Of a stretch of DNA of 64,000 nt, positions 46,933-56,592 are shown one piece after another. Source of the DNA: Cyclina sinensis (Eukaryota; Mollusca; Bivalvia; Venerida; Veneridae); the NCBI GenBank assembly GCA_012932295.1, contig JAAONU010000009.1, positions 6,374,203-6,438,202 on the forward strand. Reading direction: 5' to 3'. The notes under the pieces were generated by a model. It was not told where the DNA came from and made no database searches. It saw only the letters and a program-made list of their open reading frames with translations. How positions within the stretch are numbered: the first letter of the stretch is position 1; every line of letters starts with the position of its first letter. Made by a program: the position numbers and the translations under genes.

Positions 46933-49900
46933 CTGTGATGTATTTGAAGAAAAAAAAATGAAGAACTGATTTTAACAAAGATACATGCTTTTAGTACATT
47001 TTGCTTTAAGCCTAAAAACGGTAATGTCAGAAAATTAATTGTTTTGTTTACAAATCAGAAATGCAGTTATCTTTAGTGTTAGCACAGACATATTTTTTTT
47101 TGTGTCTGGTACTTTTAAATCTAAAAGTTAAGATTATTCCGACTTTATGCAGACCAATAGACACACCATGGATGTTCACACAAATGTCTTATTTTTTCTG
47201 TTTCTGAAGCGAACCGCGTTCTTTTCGTTTTAAGCGACAGATACACATTTTTTCTCTATGGAAGATAGTTACTGTACAAAGTATTTTCGGCTTAAATATT
47301 AAAAAAAAACTATAAAAAACAATAAGATCTTTTTAAGTTAAGATTGGGCAAATTTTAAGAGAGACAGATTACACAATGATGTTGCTTTAAGGAAGTGAGA
47401 TTACTTTGACAAATCAGTCTAATTTCAAAGGGAGATAACATAAAAAATAGTTCTATCACATTATTCATACACTGATGACACAAAACGAGGAGCTACATAT
47501 CTTCAGAGAAAACATGACCACGTACCTTTATTGTTTCTAGTACTTGGGCAAGCAGTTTGCTGACAAGTTCTTACTTGGTTCCAATCACCTGTGCATATTG
47601 TACCGTTTCCCTCAGGTGGTGGATTTGTACAGGTTCTAACTCTAGTTTGAGACCCATTTCCACAGGTGATGCCACACCCTGACCATGTAGACCACTCTGA
47701 CCAGCCGTCATCGACTACATGAAAACAGCTTAAAATTTTAGAGGAATAAACAAGTCTTCAAGAGACTTAAATATATAATCTGTTTCAAATATTTTTTATA
47801 TTATGTAGCGACATAAATGCCGCTAAAATATCAAAAATATCACGAACAAATGTCTTGTGTAAATGGATAAATGGCTTATAAATCTTCTTTGTTAGCCTCT
47901 TTTGTTTGAGGAAATGAAGTTTAATTCTTATATACTACGTAGGATTGTCGAAAGCCGCATACTGCACGTGTATATTTGGTTTTTCTCTCACGTGTGATTA
48001 GTTCATGATTGTTGTCTCGAGAGCAATGTAATAAGAATAGAAAAAAATGCTCCACAGTCGAGCTAAAAAAGAATAATTTAACTATGCTGCTTTCCTTATA
48101 ACTGAAAGACTGTGTGCACATTTCTTGTTTTATTTACTTGATGTGTGGAAAAACATTTGCTAAACCAATTTTATTTTTCCCTTTAGGCTAGAAAAGAATT
48201 CCGGAAAAGTATTTACAAAAACAGATCATTATTGGTAGCATATACCTGTACAAGAACTCAACCGACAGGGCTTATTTTCAAAGACAGAGCCATTGCATCG
48301 TTGTCCACTGCCTGCTGGGACAGGGTTTGTACATGTTCGTAATCGCGTTTGTGATCCACGAGCGCATGTGACGTCACAGGTGGACCATTCTGACCACTGC
48401 GCCCAGCTCCCATCAACTGGAAAACAAACAAGCATTGCTAAGACCTGGATTATTTATCACAGTTCGTGCAAATAAGCTATGTGCAGAAATATCCCTTTTC
48501 TGAGCAGTTCGGCTTTCAAGTAAAGAAGAGTTCCTTCCCTTTGTATACTGTTTATCAAGACTTGCTTTGGCATCTTAGGTGCTAGACACTTATTAGTAAA
48601 GTATATCCAATTTAATAACGTATGTTGCTAATATGGAAAACCGCTGTCCATCTTCAAGACGGAAATTAAACATAGTGATAGCATACCTGTGCAAGGGATT
48701 ACAGAAAAGAATAAATTCCAATCCGGGAGTCTGTTGTCCATTGCCTGTTTCGGCGAGTTTGAAATATCCGCATTCAAGACTTACATTTATTACCACACGT
48801 GTCGTCACAAGATGACCAAAGAGACCATTGTGACTCTTTTTCGTCAGATGAAAACGGTTTAAAGTCGGAATAATTTTATTCGATTTTCATTATTTATCAT
48901 TTTCGTGCCGAACTGTTGCTGTACTTTCGTACAAACAGGCGTTTCAAACGAAATCATTACTATTCAAACTGATTTTCACCATCCTGCTTATATTAAATTT
49001 TGTCAAAAAAGGCATTGATAAAAATAAAGTTAGCTCAAGTGAAATTCATTATGTCATTACCAGAGCAGGAAGTCATTCGACATGACTTAGTTTCAATCAA
49101 AGAATCTGTCCAATTCTGCCCACTGTTCGCACGTATTCTAGTCTGTGACCCATAACCACACGTGACGTCACAAGATGACCAACGTGACCACGGTGACCAG
49201 TCACCATTACCTGAATGTTTTTTTTAAAAAATACACAAACACATGTAGTTTGAATAAAATGTATAGTCTGAAATTCATTTAAAAATTATTTTACTATTTT
49301 ACTGACATGTAATGTGTCCTGTCCGTTTTTTTTCCCGAGCGAAGTTACAATCAGATAGGAATAATAGAAATATACCTGTACAAGAAATCAGCCTACATGG
49401 CTTTCTGTCAATCCAAGAGCCTTCACAGTGTTGCCCATTGCCTACTTGGGTGGGGTTTGAACATGTTCGCGATCTTATTTGAGATCCATTTCCGCACATG
49501 ACGTCACAGGCAGACCATACAGTCCAATGTGACCAGTTTCCGTCAGCTAGAAAAAAAAAAACAACATTTTATCGCTATCTTAAGAGAGATCATTGTATTT
49601 GATTTTTGTTGACGCCAATGGTGTTACTGTATGGAAAACGAATTTAATGACACATCTTTTAAAATTCAATGTAGAAAATTCATTTATTTTTACATATGAT
49701 TTCTTTTTTTTCCTTTTTTACTCTCTATTTAGCTAGTGAACTGACGAGCTTAATTTTATGCCATCTTTTAAAATATAGGAAGACGTTTTGAAGTTTAAAG
49801 CTTGAAGATTTGACCGTATGCTTCTCTAACCTTTGATGGATATTCGTACCTGTTTTAGGAATGCTGCTTATACTAATTACCAAAGCAGCAATCGCTATAA

Positions 49901-50153
49901 TGTTTGTTACAATAAGTGCGCAGATTAAAAGTTTCAGCTGAGCCAGTTTTGCCGCCGACAGTGTACAAACTTTATCATTCGGTGTAGGGTGTCTTAGTTC
50001 CTCGTACTGATGCTCCCCTTGATTTCCGTCACATTTTCTTCCTTCATAAACACTGTCACCATCAACTTTATCCATTTCTAATCCAATATTGTGCTGATTT
50101 TCATTTTCATTAGTCAAATCAGTATAGTCACTAGCTCTTTTCGTTTTGTCCAT
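46523..50153 (-). CDS. Type II transmembrane protein, four TSP1 repeats plus C-terminal C1q domain, six exons
   Basis: Exons 50153-49850, 49546-49376, 49210-49061, 48416-48246, 47714-47526 and 46932-46523 all join in phase 1 with AG/GT borders, for 464 residues. The N-terminal ~72 residues are hydrophilic and cytosolic with YTDL and YEEL motifs. One membrane segment follows (about 73-97), with no signal peptide, hence type II. The ectodomain has TSP1 repeats (WSxWSxW, CxxTCG, RTC) and ends in a C1q/TNF-like globular domain. C1q proteins act as pattern-recognition lectins in bivalves and TSP1 mediates matrix or glycan contacts, so a cell-surface recognition receptor is the inferred role. Multimerisation through C1q trimers is likely from family knowledge. 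Confidence 0.8.
47526..47714 (-). CDS. TSP1-C1q gene exon 5: TSP1 repeat d
   Basis: 189 bases, phase 1-1. WSEWSTWSGCGITCGNGSQ, RVRTC and RTCQQTAC, then a short STRNNK linker to the C1q exon. Confidence 0.86.
48246..48416 (-). CDS. TSP1-C1q gene exon 4: TSP1 repeat c
   Basis: 171 bases, phase 1-1. WAQWSEWSTCDVTCARGSQ, RLRTC and PCRLSSC; canonical six cysteines. Confidence 0.87.
48687..48846 (-). pseudogene. Decayed TSP1 exon inside the TSP1-C1q gene
   Basis: The start (SQWSLWSSCDDTCGN) and the 3' border (TGCACAG|GTATGC) match the neighbouring TSP1 exons. However, the acceptor AG reads AT, an in-frame TGA follows shortly, and the length is 160 instead of 171 bases, with the ETGNGQQ block in another frame. 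It should be skipped, and skipping keeps the phase because all TSP1 exons here are phase 1-1. Confidence 0.8.
49061..49210 (-). CDS. TSP1-C1q gene exon 3: shortened TSP1 repeat b
   Basis: 150 bases, phase 1-1. WSPWSRWSSCDVTCGYGSQ is normal, but the RTC cysteine and the following CxNP loop are missing (IRANSGQNW), and KSCRMTSC ends it. Two of six cysteines are absent, so one disulfide is lost. Confidence 0.8.
49376..49546 (-). CDS. TSP1-C1q gene exon 2: TSP1 repeat a
   Basis: 171 bases, phase 1-1. WSHWTVWSACDVMCGNGSQ, RSRTC and PCRLISC; six cysteines, canonical. Confidence 0.87.
49850..50153 (-). CDS. TSP1-C1q gene exon 1: cytosolic tail and membrane anchor
   Basis: ATG at 50153, 101 codons plus one base, donor GTACG. 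The hydrophobic stretch LKLLICALIVTNIIAIAALV is flanked by a Lys-rich inner side. Tyr motifs: Y10-TDL, Y36 and Y50-EEL. Confidence 0.8.
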
Positions 50154-51289
50154 AATAATTGAGCAAATGTGTACTTCCCGGTGGGCGAATCGCGACTTAC
50201 AAGTGGCATGCCATCTGACGGCGACATGGAGAATACATTAAAAAACCTGGCGGCGTCTGTGGTCATGCACTTAAACGTTATTTAAGTCTTAACAAATGCA
50301 CAGTCTTTGGTTCATTGTTTTCTTTGCAGCCTATGCCCTAAACTAATCTGTGTATAGTTTCAATTGCTTTTGTCATGCATTCCAACATTTAACTATTGTT
50401 CCTTTTTTCTTCAGAACGAATATACAAAATCGTTCGCACTTCCTGTTTTCGTTAAAAGTAGTCGAAAACTGAAACAATCTTTTTTTGTTTTTAAATCATG
50501 CTTTAAGTTATTTCTTTATACATGACTGTATAATAAACACAGGGTAAATTTTCTTCCGCCTATAAACTTATGTTTTTGAGTTTGTGTTTTGTTTATATTG
50601 TTACTGTCTTGTGTATACCGTCCTATGATTGTATAAATACAACCCCTGACAACTGCGTCAGGGAATCGATTCGTTGGCTCAGTACTTAGAGTGTCTGTCT
50701 TCGATGCGCTAAGATCTGAATTCGAATTGCGCTCTGGTATTCTAAGATGCTTTGCATCTTTCTGTTATGGACTTTCTTGTTCGTAAGAATACATAAGTCT
50801 TACCTGATTGAATAGGGCACTTAGAAATATTATTTTCGAAATTCTTTCCTGTTAAAAAGCAGAATAAGAATGATAAGCTACAACTAGACGTAGTCAGGGA
50901 GCAATATCTACGTCATATGTAGCTTGGTGGAGGCGTGTACAAGCGTGGTGAGTCCCATTGAAAGCTATATTAAAATGACACGACGTTAAAATGAATATTT
51001 AGTGGCATCCTTCATATAATCAGACAGGCAAAGGTATCAGTGCTTGATAATAACGTTATTTTCACAAGTATGAAAATGCAATTTTCCCAGAAAAAAATTC
51101 GGCACGTCAAATCGTGCTTAAACCACAATTGTATATCTTTAATAGGCGAAATTTTGAAAACAGACACTGTACAATATGTGATTCCGGAGCCATAAAAACA
51201 GAGACTCTTTTTTTTAATAGAGCGTGTATAAGGCAAACTGTATTTGACAGTTTATTAACAGATAATTCATTTGTAAATTTAACGACGGT
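50154..51289. other. Intergenic region left of LINE 4
   Basis: Contains the upstream side of the TSP1-C1q gene and one possible SINE; otherwise nothing recognisable. Confidence 0.4.
50664..50810 (+). repeat. Possible tRNA-derived SINE
   Basis: TTGGCTCAGTACTTAGAGTG resembles a pol III box A region, and about 30 bases on TGAATTCGAATTGC resembles box B. No complete cloverleaf. Probably a diverged tRNA-derived SINE. Confidence 0.4.
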
Positions 51290-51470
51290 GGCGGCGTGGC
51301 CGAGTGGTTAAAGTAGTAGTCAAAGGATTGCTAGTCGCATGGGTTCAAACCCAGTCAGGGGCAAGCTGTTGTTTCCTTTAGCAAGAAACTTTACACACAT
51401 TGCTTAGTACTGGTTGGTTCCAGGAACAGATTCGAGAGTGTGTCTATAAGCTAAAAACTTCCTACACAAT
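51290..51470 (+). repeat. tRNA(Ser/Leu)-derived SINE-like element
   Basis: GGCGGCGTGGCCGAGTGGTT (acceptor, box A) and GGGTTCAAACCC (box B) are in tRNA-like spacing with a Ser/Leu-type D arm, but the 3' acceptor strand does not pair. It is followed by GCAAGAAACTTTACACACAT and TGCTTAGTACTGG, a conserved-looking non-tRNA body. A SINE is more likely than a functional tRNA gene. Confidence 0.6.
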
Positions 51471-51914
51471 CGAACTAAAATAAATTTGGTATAAACTAAA
51501 GCTAAAACATTTAATAACAAAATATTCACGGAAATCTCTAAATGTATTGTCGCTGCTTACCTGTGTAGACGAAACCGCATCTTCTCTTAACTAAGCAAAT
51601 TACCATCCTAAGATTACAAATTAATACATTTGTAATAATGATATACCAAGCTCGATACATAACATATTTGTATTACTTTAATCTTTGTTTGTACTAAATA
51701 TTATTTTCATATTAATTAGAACCACTTCACGCTATACTTGTTTATACCATGAATGTTACATTATGTGTATTATATTATACAATATGGCGGACGTTTTTCG
51801 AATTCAAGTGGAAATCTGAGAAAATATTTGAATATTGACAGAAGGATTAGTGAATTGGAGTAATTTTGTATTTGTGTTTTAGTTTTATATAGAGGGATTA
51901 TAATATGCGCTCAA

Positions 51915-53021
51915 ATGACAAAATCGAACAAGCGAAAGAAAAAGAGAACACTGTCTTCGCCGGACAATACAGGTATTTTACCTGAAAAAAGAAATATCCC
52001 TGTCGTTAAATCAGCCTATACATCTGCCCATAAATTGGTAACTGACAGTACTTCCACAATGTCTGTACCGTCTCCAGGCTATATACAACCGATGAACATG
52101 GCACATATAGCAAATCTGAACTCGTATCAAACCCAAATGGTACTTTCTTTACCCCCCTCATCAACAGTTCGTGAATAATGCATCCTCAATACCAACGTAT
52201 CCTCCTGTTAGTTCACCGAGTCAAGCGCAACAATATTCTGATAATTTCCAGCAAACTGTGATAGAAAGACTGAACTCCATGGACAAAAGCTTGAAAAAAT
52301 TAGACTCAATTGAGAGTCAGTTTGTCGCAAAAAATGGCTTCAATGGAGACCAGGGTGCTTACCATAGAAAAAAAAAATAAGTGAAACTTCAAAAAACGTC
52401 ACTGAGCTTGAAACGAGTAGAGCAATGGAGTCGCAAATATATGACGAAATCCAGGCTAAACAGAAGGATATTGATAGAACACTTAAATCTGAACGTGATA
52501 GGGTGAAAACTTTACAAAGTGAGTACGATAAGCTGAAATCTGTAAGTGAAGAAGTTATAGACCTTCAAGCACGCTCAATGAGAGATAATCTGTTATTTTT
52601 TGGGTTTGACGAGAAAAAAAGTGTTGAGGAACGCAAAGCAGAAAACTGTGCTGAAACAATCCTCAATTTCTGCAAAGATGATTTAAAAATTCTGGACGCA
52701 GTTACTTCTATAAAAATAGAACGAGCACACAGGGTCGGAAAATACGACAACTCAAAAACTAGGCCAATAGTCGTAAAATTTAGTCATTTCCCAGACAAGC
52801 TCAAAATTAAGCAAAAAGTGTTCAGAGATTTACCTTCAGAAAGCAGTTACAGAGTGAGCGATCAATTCCCTAAGGCTATTCAGGACAGACGAAAGTCACT
52901 GATCCCTACTTTGATCAAAGCACGAGAGGACAATAAAACAGCATCGTTGTCTTATGACAAACTTATCATTAACGGTAAATCATATACAGTGGATACTGTT
53001 GCCAGCGCTGGTTATAGTTAG
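51915..53021 (+). pseudogene. LINE 4 ORF1, three frameshifts
   Basis: ATG 51915 with a basic start (SNKRKKKR), then a Ser/Pro/Gln-rich segment. Frame moves +1 near a C6 run (52152-52157), +1 at an A6 run (52329-52334) and +1 at an A10 run (52368-52377). The last frame carries the coiled coil (about 52430-52560), then RSMRDNLLFFGFDE, IERAHRVGKYD and RPIVVKFSHF, matching the RRM-like core of elements 1 and 3. Ends in TAG followed by GAA. Confidence 0.85.
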
Positions 53022-56000
53022 GAAAAAGAACAGAAACAGTTAAATGTTTTACTCTGGAATATACAGGGTATCAAGAATAAACTCAATGATTGTGACTTCT
53101 TAAATTTTGTTTCAGATTATGATCTGATTCTTCTTACGGAAACTTGGAATTCTAAATTAACTGACATACATATACAAGGTTACGAGTGTTATAACTGTCC
53201 GCGGCCTGAATACAATAAGAAATCAAAAAGAAATAGCGGTGGTGTTGTTATGTACTATAAACAATGTTTAAGCAGTAATGTAAAATTGGTAAGCGCAAAC
53301 GAGAAAGATATACTTTGGTTTAAATTTAAACAACACCAAATGGACTCTGAAAATGATTTCTATGTTTGTTTGTGCTATATCCCTCCTGAAGATTCAGTCC
53401 TGTATCGTAATGAGAATTCACCACTTTTCAGTTTTGACTTTTTCGATTTTCTTAACAGCGAAATACTAAAATATTCTCAGTTTTGATCCGTGTTTATCGT
53501 GGGTGATCTGAACTCACGCACGAGCGTTCAACTCGACTACGTGCCTGACATAAATTTGAACCGTTATGTTGATATACCACTAAATGAAAATACTCCTTTT
53601 AAATTACCTGTTCGGAAAAATCGGGATCCACAGTCGAATAATTTCGGGACGAAACTGTTATCGCTTTGTAAGGAAAATAATCTTGCTATAGTTAACGGTA
53701 GATTAGAGCAAGGTCAATGTACATATCATGGTGTTTACAGAAATAGACCTGTACAAAGTACGGTCGATTACTTAATTGCAGATGTAAACGATTTTAATTC
53801 AATTTCGAATATGACTGTATTAGATATATCTAATTTTCGGACCATTGCCCTATTGTTTTTACATTAAATTGTGCTTTCAATGCAGCGACGGATAATTACC
53901 GTTCGTATGATAAAATTATATGGGGCACTTCCGGTAAAGATCATTTTTTAGAAATCTTAAATTCAAGAAGATCCTCGTTTGATGCAATAATAAATAGTTT
54001 ATCATGCGGCGAAATAGACATAAATCAATGTGTAGATGATTTTTCAAACATTGTGCATGACATCTCTTCCAAATGCTTTGGGAAAACCTTCTCTAATAAA
54101 TCAAATATTGTAAAAAGGAAATCAATATGGTTCAACAATGAATGTCGAAGAAGTAAATCCTCTTTTCTTGAAGCTAAGTAAATTAGATTTTTACAAAAGC
54201 GAAATCTATTTGTTAAAACAGAGACGTCCTCGATGGGAATTTCATAATAAAGAAAAGCGAAATCTTTCAAATATTTGTAAAACAGCTCCACGGAAATTCT
54301 GGAAGTACTTAAATAAATTTAAAAATAGAAATAACATAACTAATGAATTAGACATGCAGAGATTTGTGACACATTTCTCCGATAATTCTAATAACACAAA
54401 CGGTCATTTATTTAGTTCTAGTAACGATGATATACGAACTGACACCTTAAATATAGAATTACTAGATACAGCAATTACGATACAAGAAGTTCAAAAAACT
54501 ATATCTAAATTAAAACGATACAAAAGTAGTGATATTGTGATAATGTAGCCGATTTTTTCATTGACGCAAACTCGTTTATATCCCCTTATCTGTGTTTGAT
54601 TTTCAACAATATTTTTAACTCGGGTGTCTACCCAGAGGCATGGACAAAAGGAGTTATCGTTCCTATTCACAAAAAAGGTGATAAAAGCAATCCTTCTAAC
54701 TATAGGGGAATTACACTTATAAATGTCATGGGAAAAATATTTTCTTTACTGTAATGAAATCGTTTAAATAAATGGTGTGAAACAGAACATATTTTAAATA
54801 AGTCCCAGTTTGGTTTTCGTGATAATCGTTCAACTACTGACGCTATATTCTTACTACACACAACTATTCAGAAGATAAAAAATCTAAGCTTTATTGCATT
54901 TTCATAGATTACCAGAGGGCTTTTGATACAATTAATCGTGATGCTTTGTGGGAAAAATTAATGCATTCTAATATAAGCTGTAAAATGACAAATATGATCA
55001 AAAGTATTTATAGCAAAGTCCAGTCCTGTATAAAATTATCAAATGATATGCCACTTTCTGATTTTTTTGATGTGACAATTGGACTTAAACAGGGAGAACC
55101 ACTTTCGCCTATACTTTTTATTCTTTTTATAAACGATATCGTTGATAATATTGATTTTAATCTACTTACAGAAAAGGACTTGAACTTATTATCTATGTAT
55201 ATGGTACTTTTTGCAGATGACATCGTTTTATTTACTACAGATCCAGTAAGTTTTCAATCTCAGATCGATTGTATGTACGTATATTCGATAAAATGGGGAT
55301 TATCGATAAATGTTAATAAAACAAAGATTTGTATATTTGAAAAAAGAAAACAGGTACATAACTTACATTTTATATAAATGGAGAAGAAATTGAAATTGTT
55401 AATAATTTTACATATCTCGGTGTCAAGTTTTCTTATACTGGAAGTCTTAGTCAAGCTGTAAAGACTCTTTATGATCAAGCACTTGTAGCCTACCATAATC
55501 TTATGATTTTATTTGATAAAGTTACTCTAGATGTTAAAACAAAACTCCGATTATTTGATACGATGATAGTTCCAATATTGCTTTACGGTTCAGAGGTCTG
55601 GGGTGTATATAACCATAAAGGTATAGATAATTTACATTTAAGATTCTGTAAGTTTATATTAGGCGTCAAATCTCAAACCCCGAACGATGCTGTTTTCGGA
55701 GAATTAGGTAGACTTCCTTTATCTGTTATATGCAAAGAAAGGTCTCTCAAATTTTGGATCAAATTAATGAAGAATGTCGATTCACCTCTATACAACATGT
55801 ATGTTGATCTTTGTAACAATGTAAATTCTGCATGCTGGTCTAGCAAAATAAACTCAATCATAGATCATTTAGGTTTTACAAATGTAAGAAACTTTTTTGA
55901 CATAAATGGTAATTACTATCCTTTATTTGTAAAAACATTACATAGCTAATTTCTTCAAAACTGGCACACTTCAATTAATTCATCGTCAAAACTTGAATAT

Positions 56001-56390
56001 TATTGTAAATTTAAGATGGAATTTTGTTTCGAAACTTATATCGATAAAATATCAAGTGATGAATTACGAAGATACCTGACATCTTTAAGATTATCTTCCC
56101 ATAAATTAGAAATAGAAACTGGTAGATTTTCTGGTATAGAGCGAAATCAAAGATTATGTAAATTATGTTCCCAAAATGTAATAGAGTCTGAATATCATTT
56201 TCTTTTATGCTGTGATAGATATAGAGTCTTAAGACAAAAATACCTTGGAAATATTCCCTGGCCGTCAATAAATAAATTCATATCTATTATGTCGACTACA
56301 AATAGAAAATATTTAGTAAATTTTTGTAAATTCATTAAACAAGCTACCAAAGACCGTAATAATACCCTGTCAGATATGACTGTTTCTTAA
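53022..56390 (+). pseudogene. LINE 4 ORF2, multiply broken
   Basis: Frame continues from ORF1 through TAG-GAA. Endonuclease: LLWNIQGI, LLTETWNS, GGVVMYY, a TGA (53484), FIVGDLNSR, TVDYLI and a shifted SDH. RT pieces: NYRGITL, SQFGFR, FIDYQRAFD, GLKQGEPLSPILF, catalytic FADDIVLF, then a shift near 55370, a TAA at 55947 and a final segment with the zinc knuckle CKLC...H...C. No single long frame survives, so the copy is dead. Confidence 0.88.
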
Positions 56391-56517
56391 TTCTTCTTTT
56401 TTATAACGTGTTTATATGATCAACTTATGTATGATGTCTTTGCCATATTTTTTTTTACCTGTGTAAATGGCCAAAGGCAATTGATTTGCTGATATGCCAA
56501 TAAATTTGAAACTTGAA

Positions 56518-56590
<73 letters not shown>
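56518..56590. repeat. (TA)n microsatellite at the LINE 4 3' end
   Basis: About 35 TA units following an A-run directly after the LINE 3' UTR. Probably grew from the A-rich tail. Confidence 0.95.

Positions 56591-56592
<2 letters not shown>

Larger units (their letters stand above)
51780..56590 (+). mobile_element. LINE element 4, old and heavily mutated
   Basis: Plus strand, about 4.8 kb, closest in style to element 3 but a distinct family. The 5' end is placed tentatively at ATATGGCGGACG (51783). ORF1 then TAG (53019-53021) then ORF2 in the same frame. The 3' UTR has AATAAA (about 56502), an A-run and a long (TA)n. At least three frameshifts in ORF1, and several frameshifts and stops in ORF2 (TGA 53484-53486; shifts near 53834, 54165, 54540 and 54895). 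Confidence 0.88.

Noticed and set aside
51290..51365. Functional tRNA-Ser/Leu gene
   Set aside because: The acceptor stem does not pair and the T-stem has mismatches; better explained as a SINE head.
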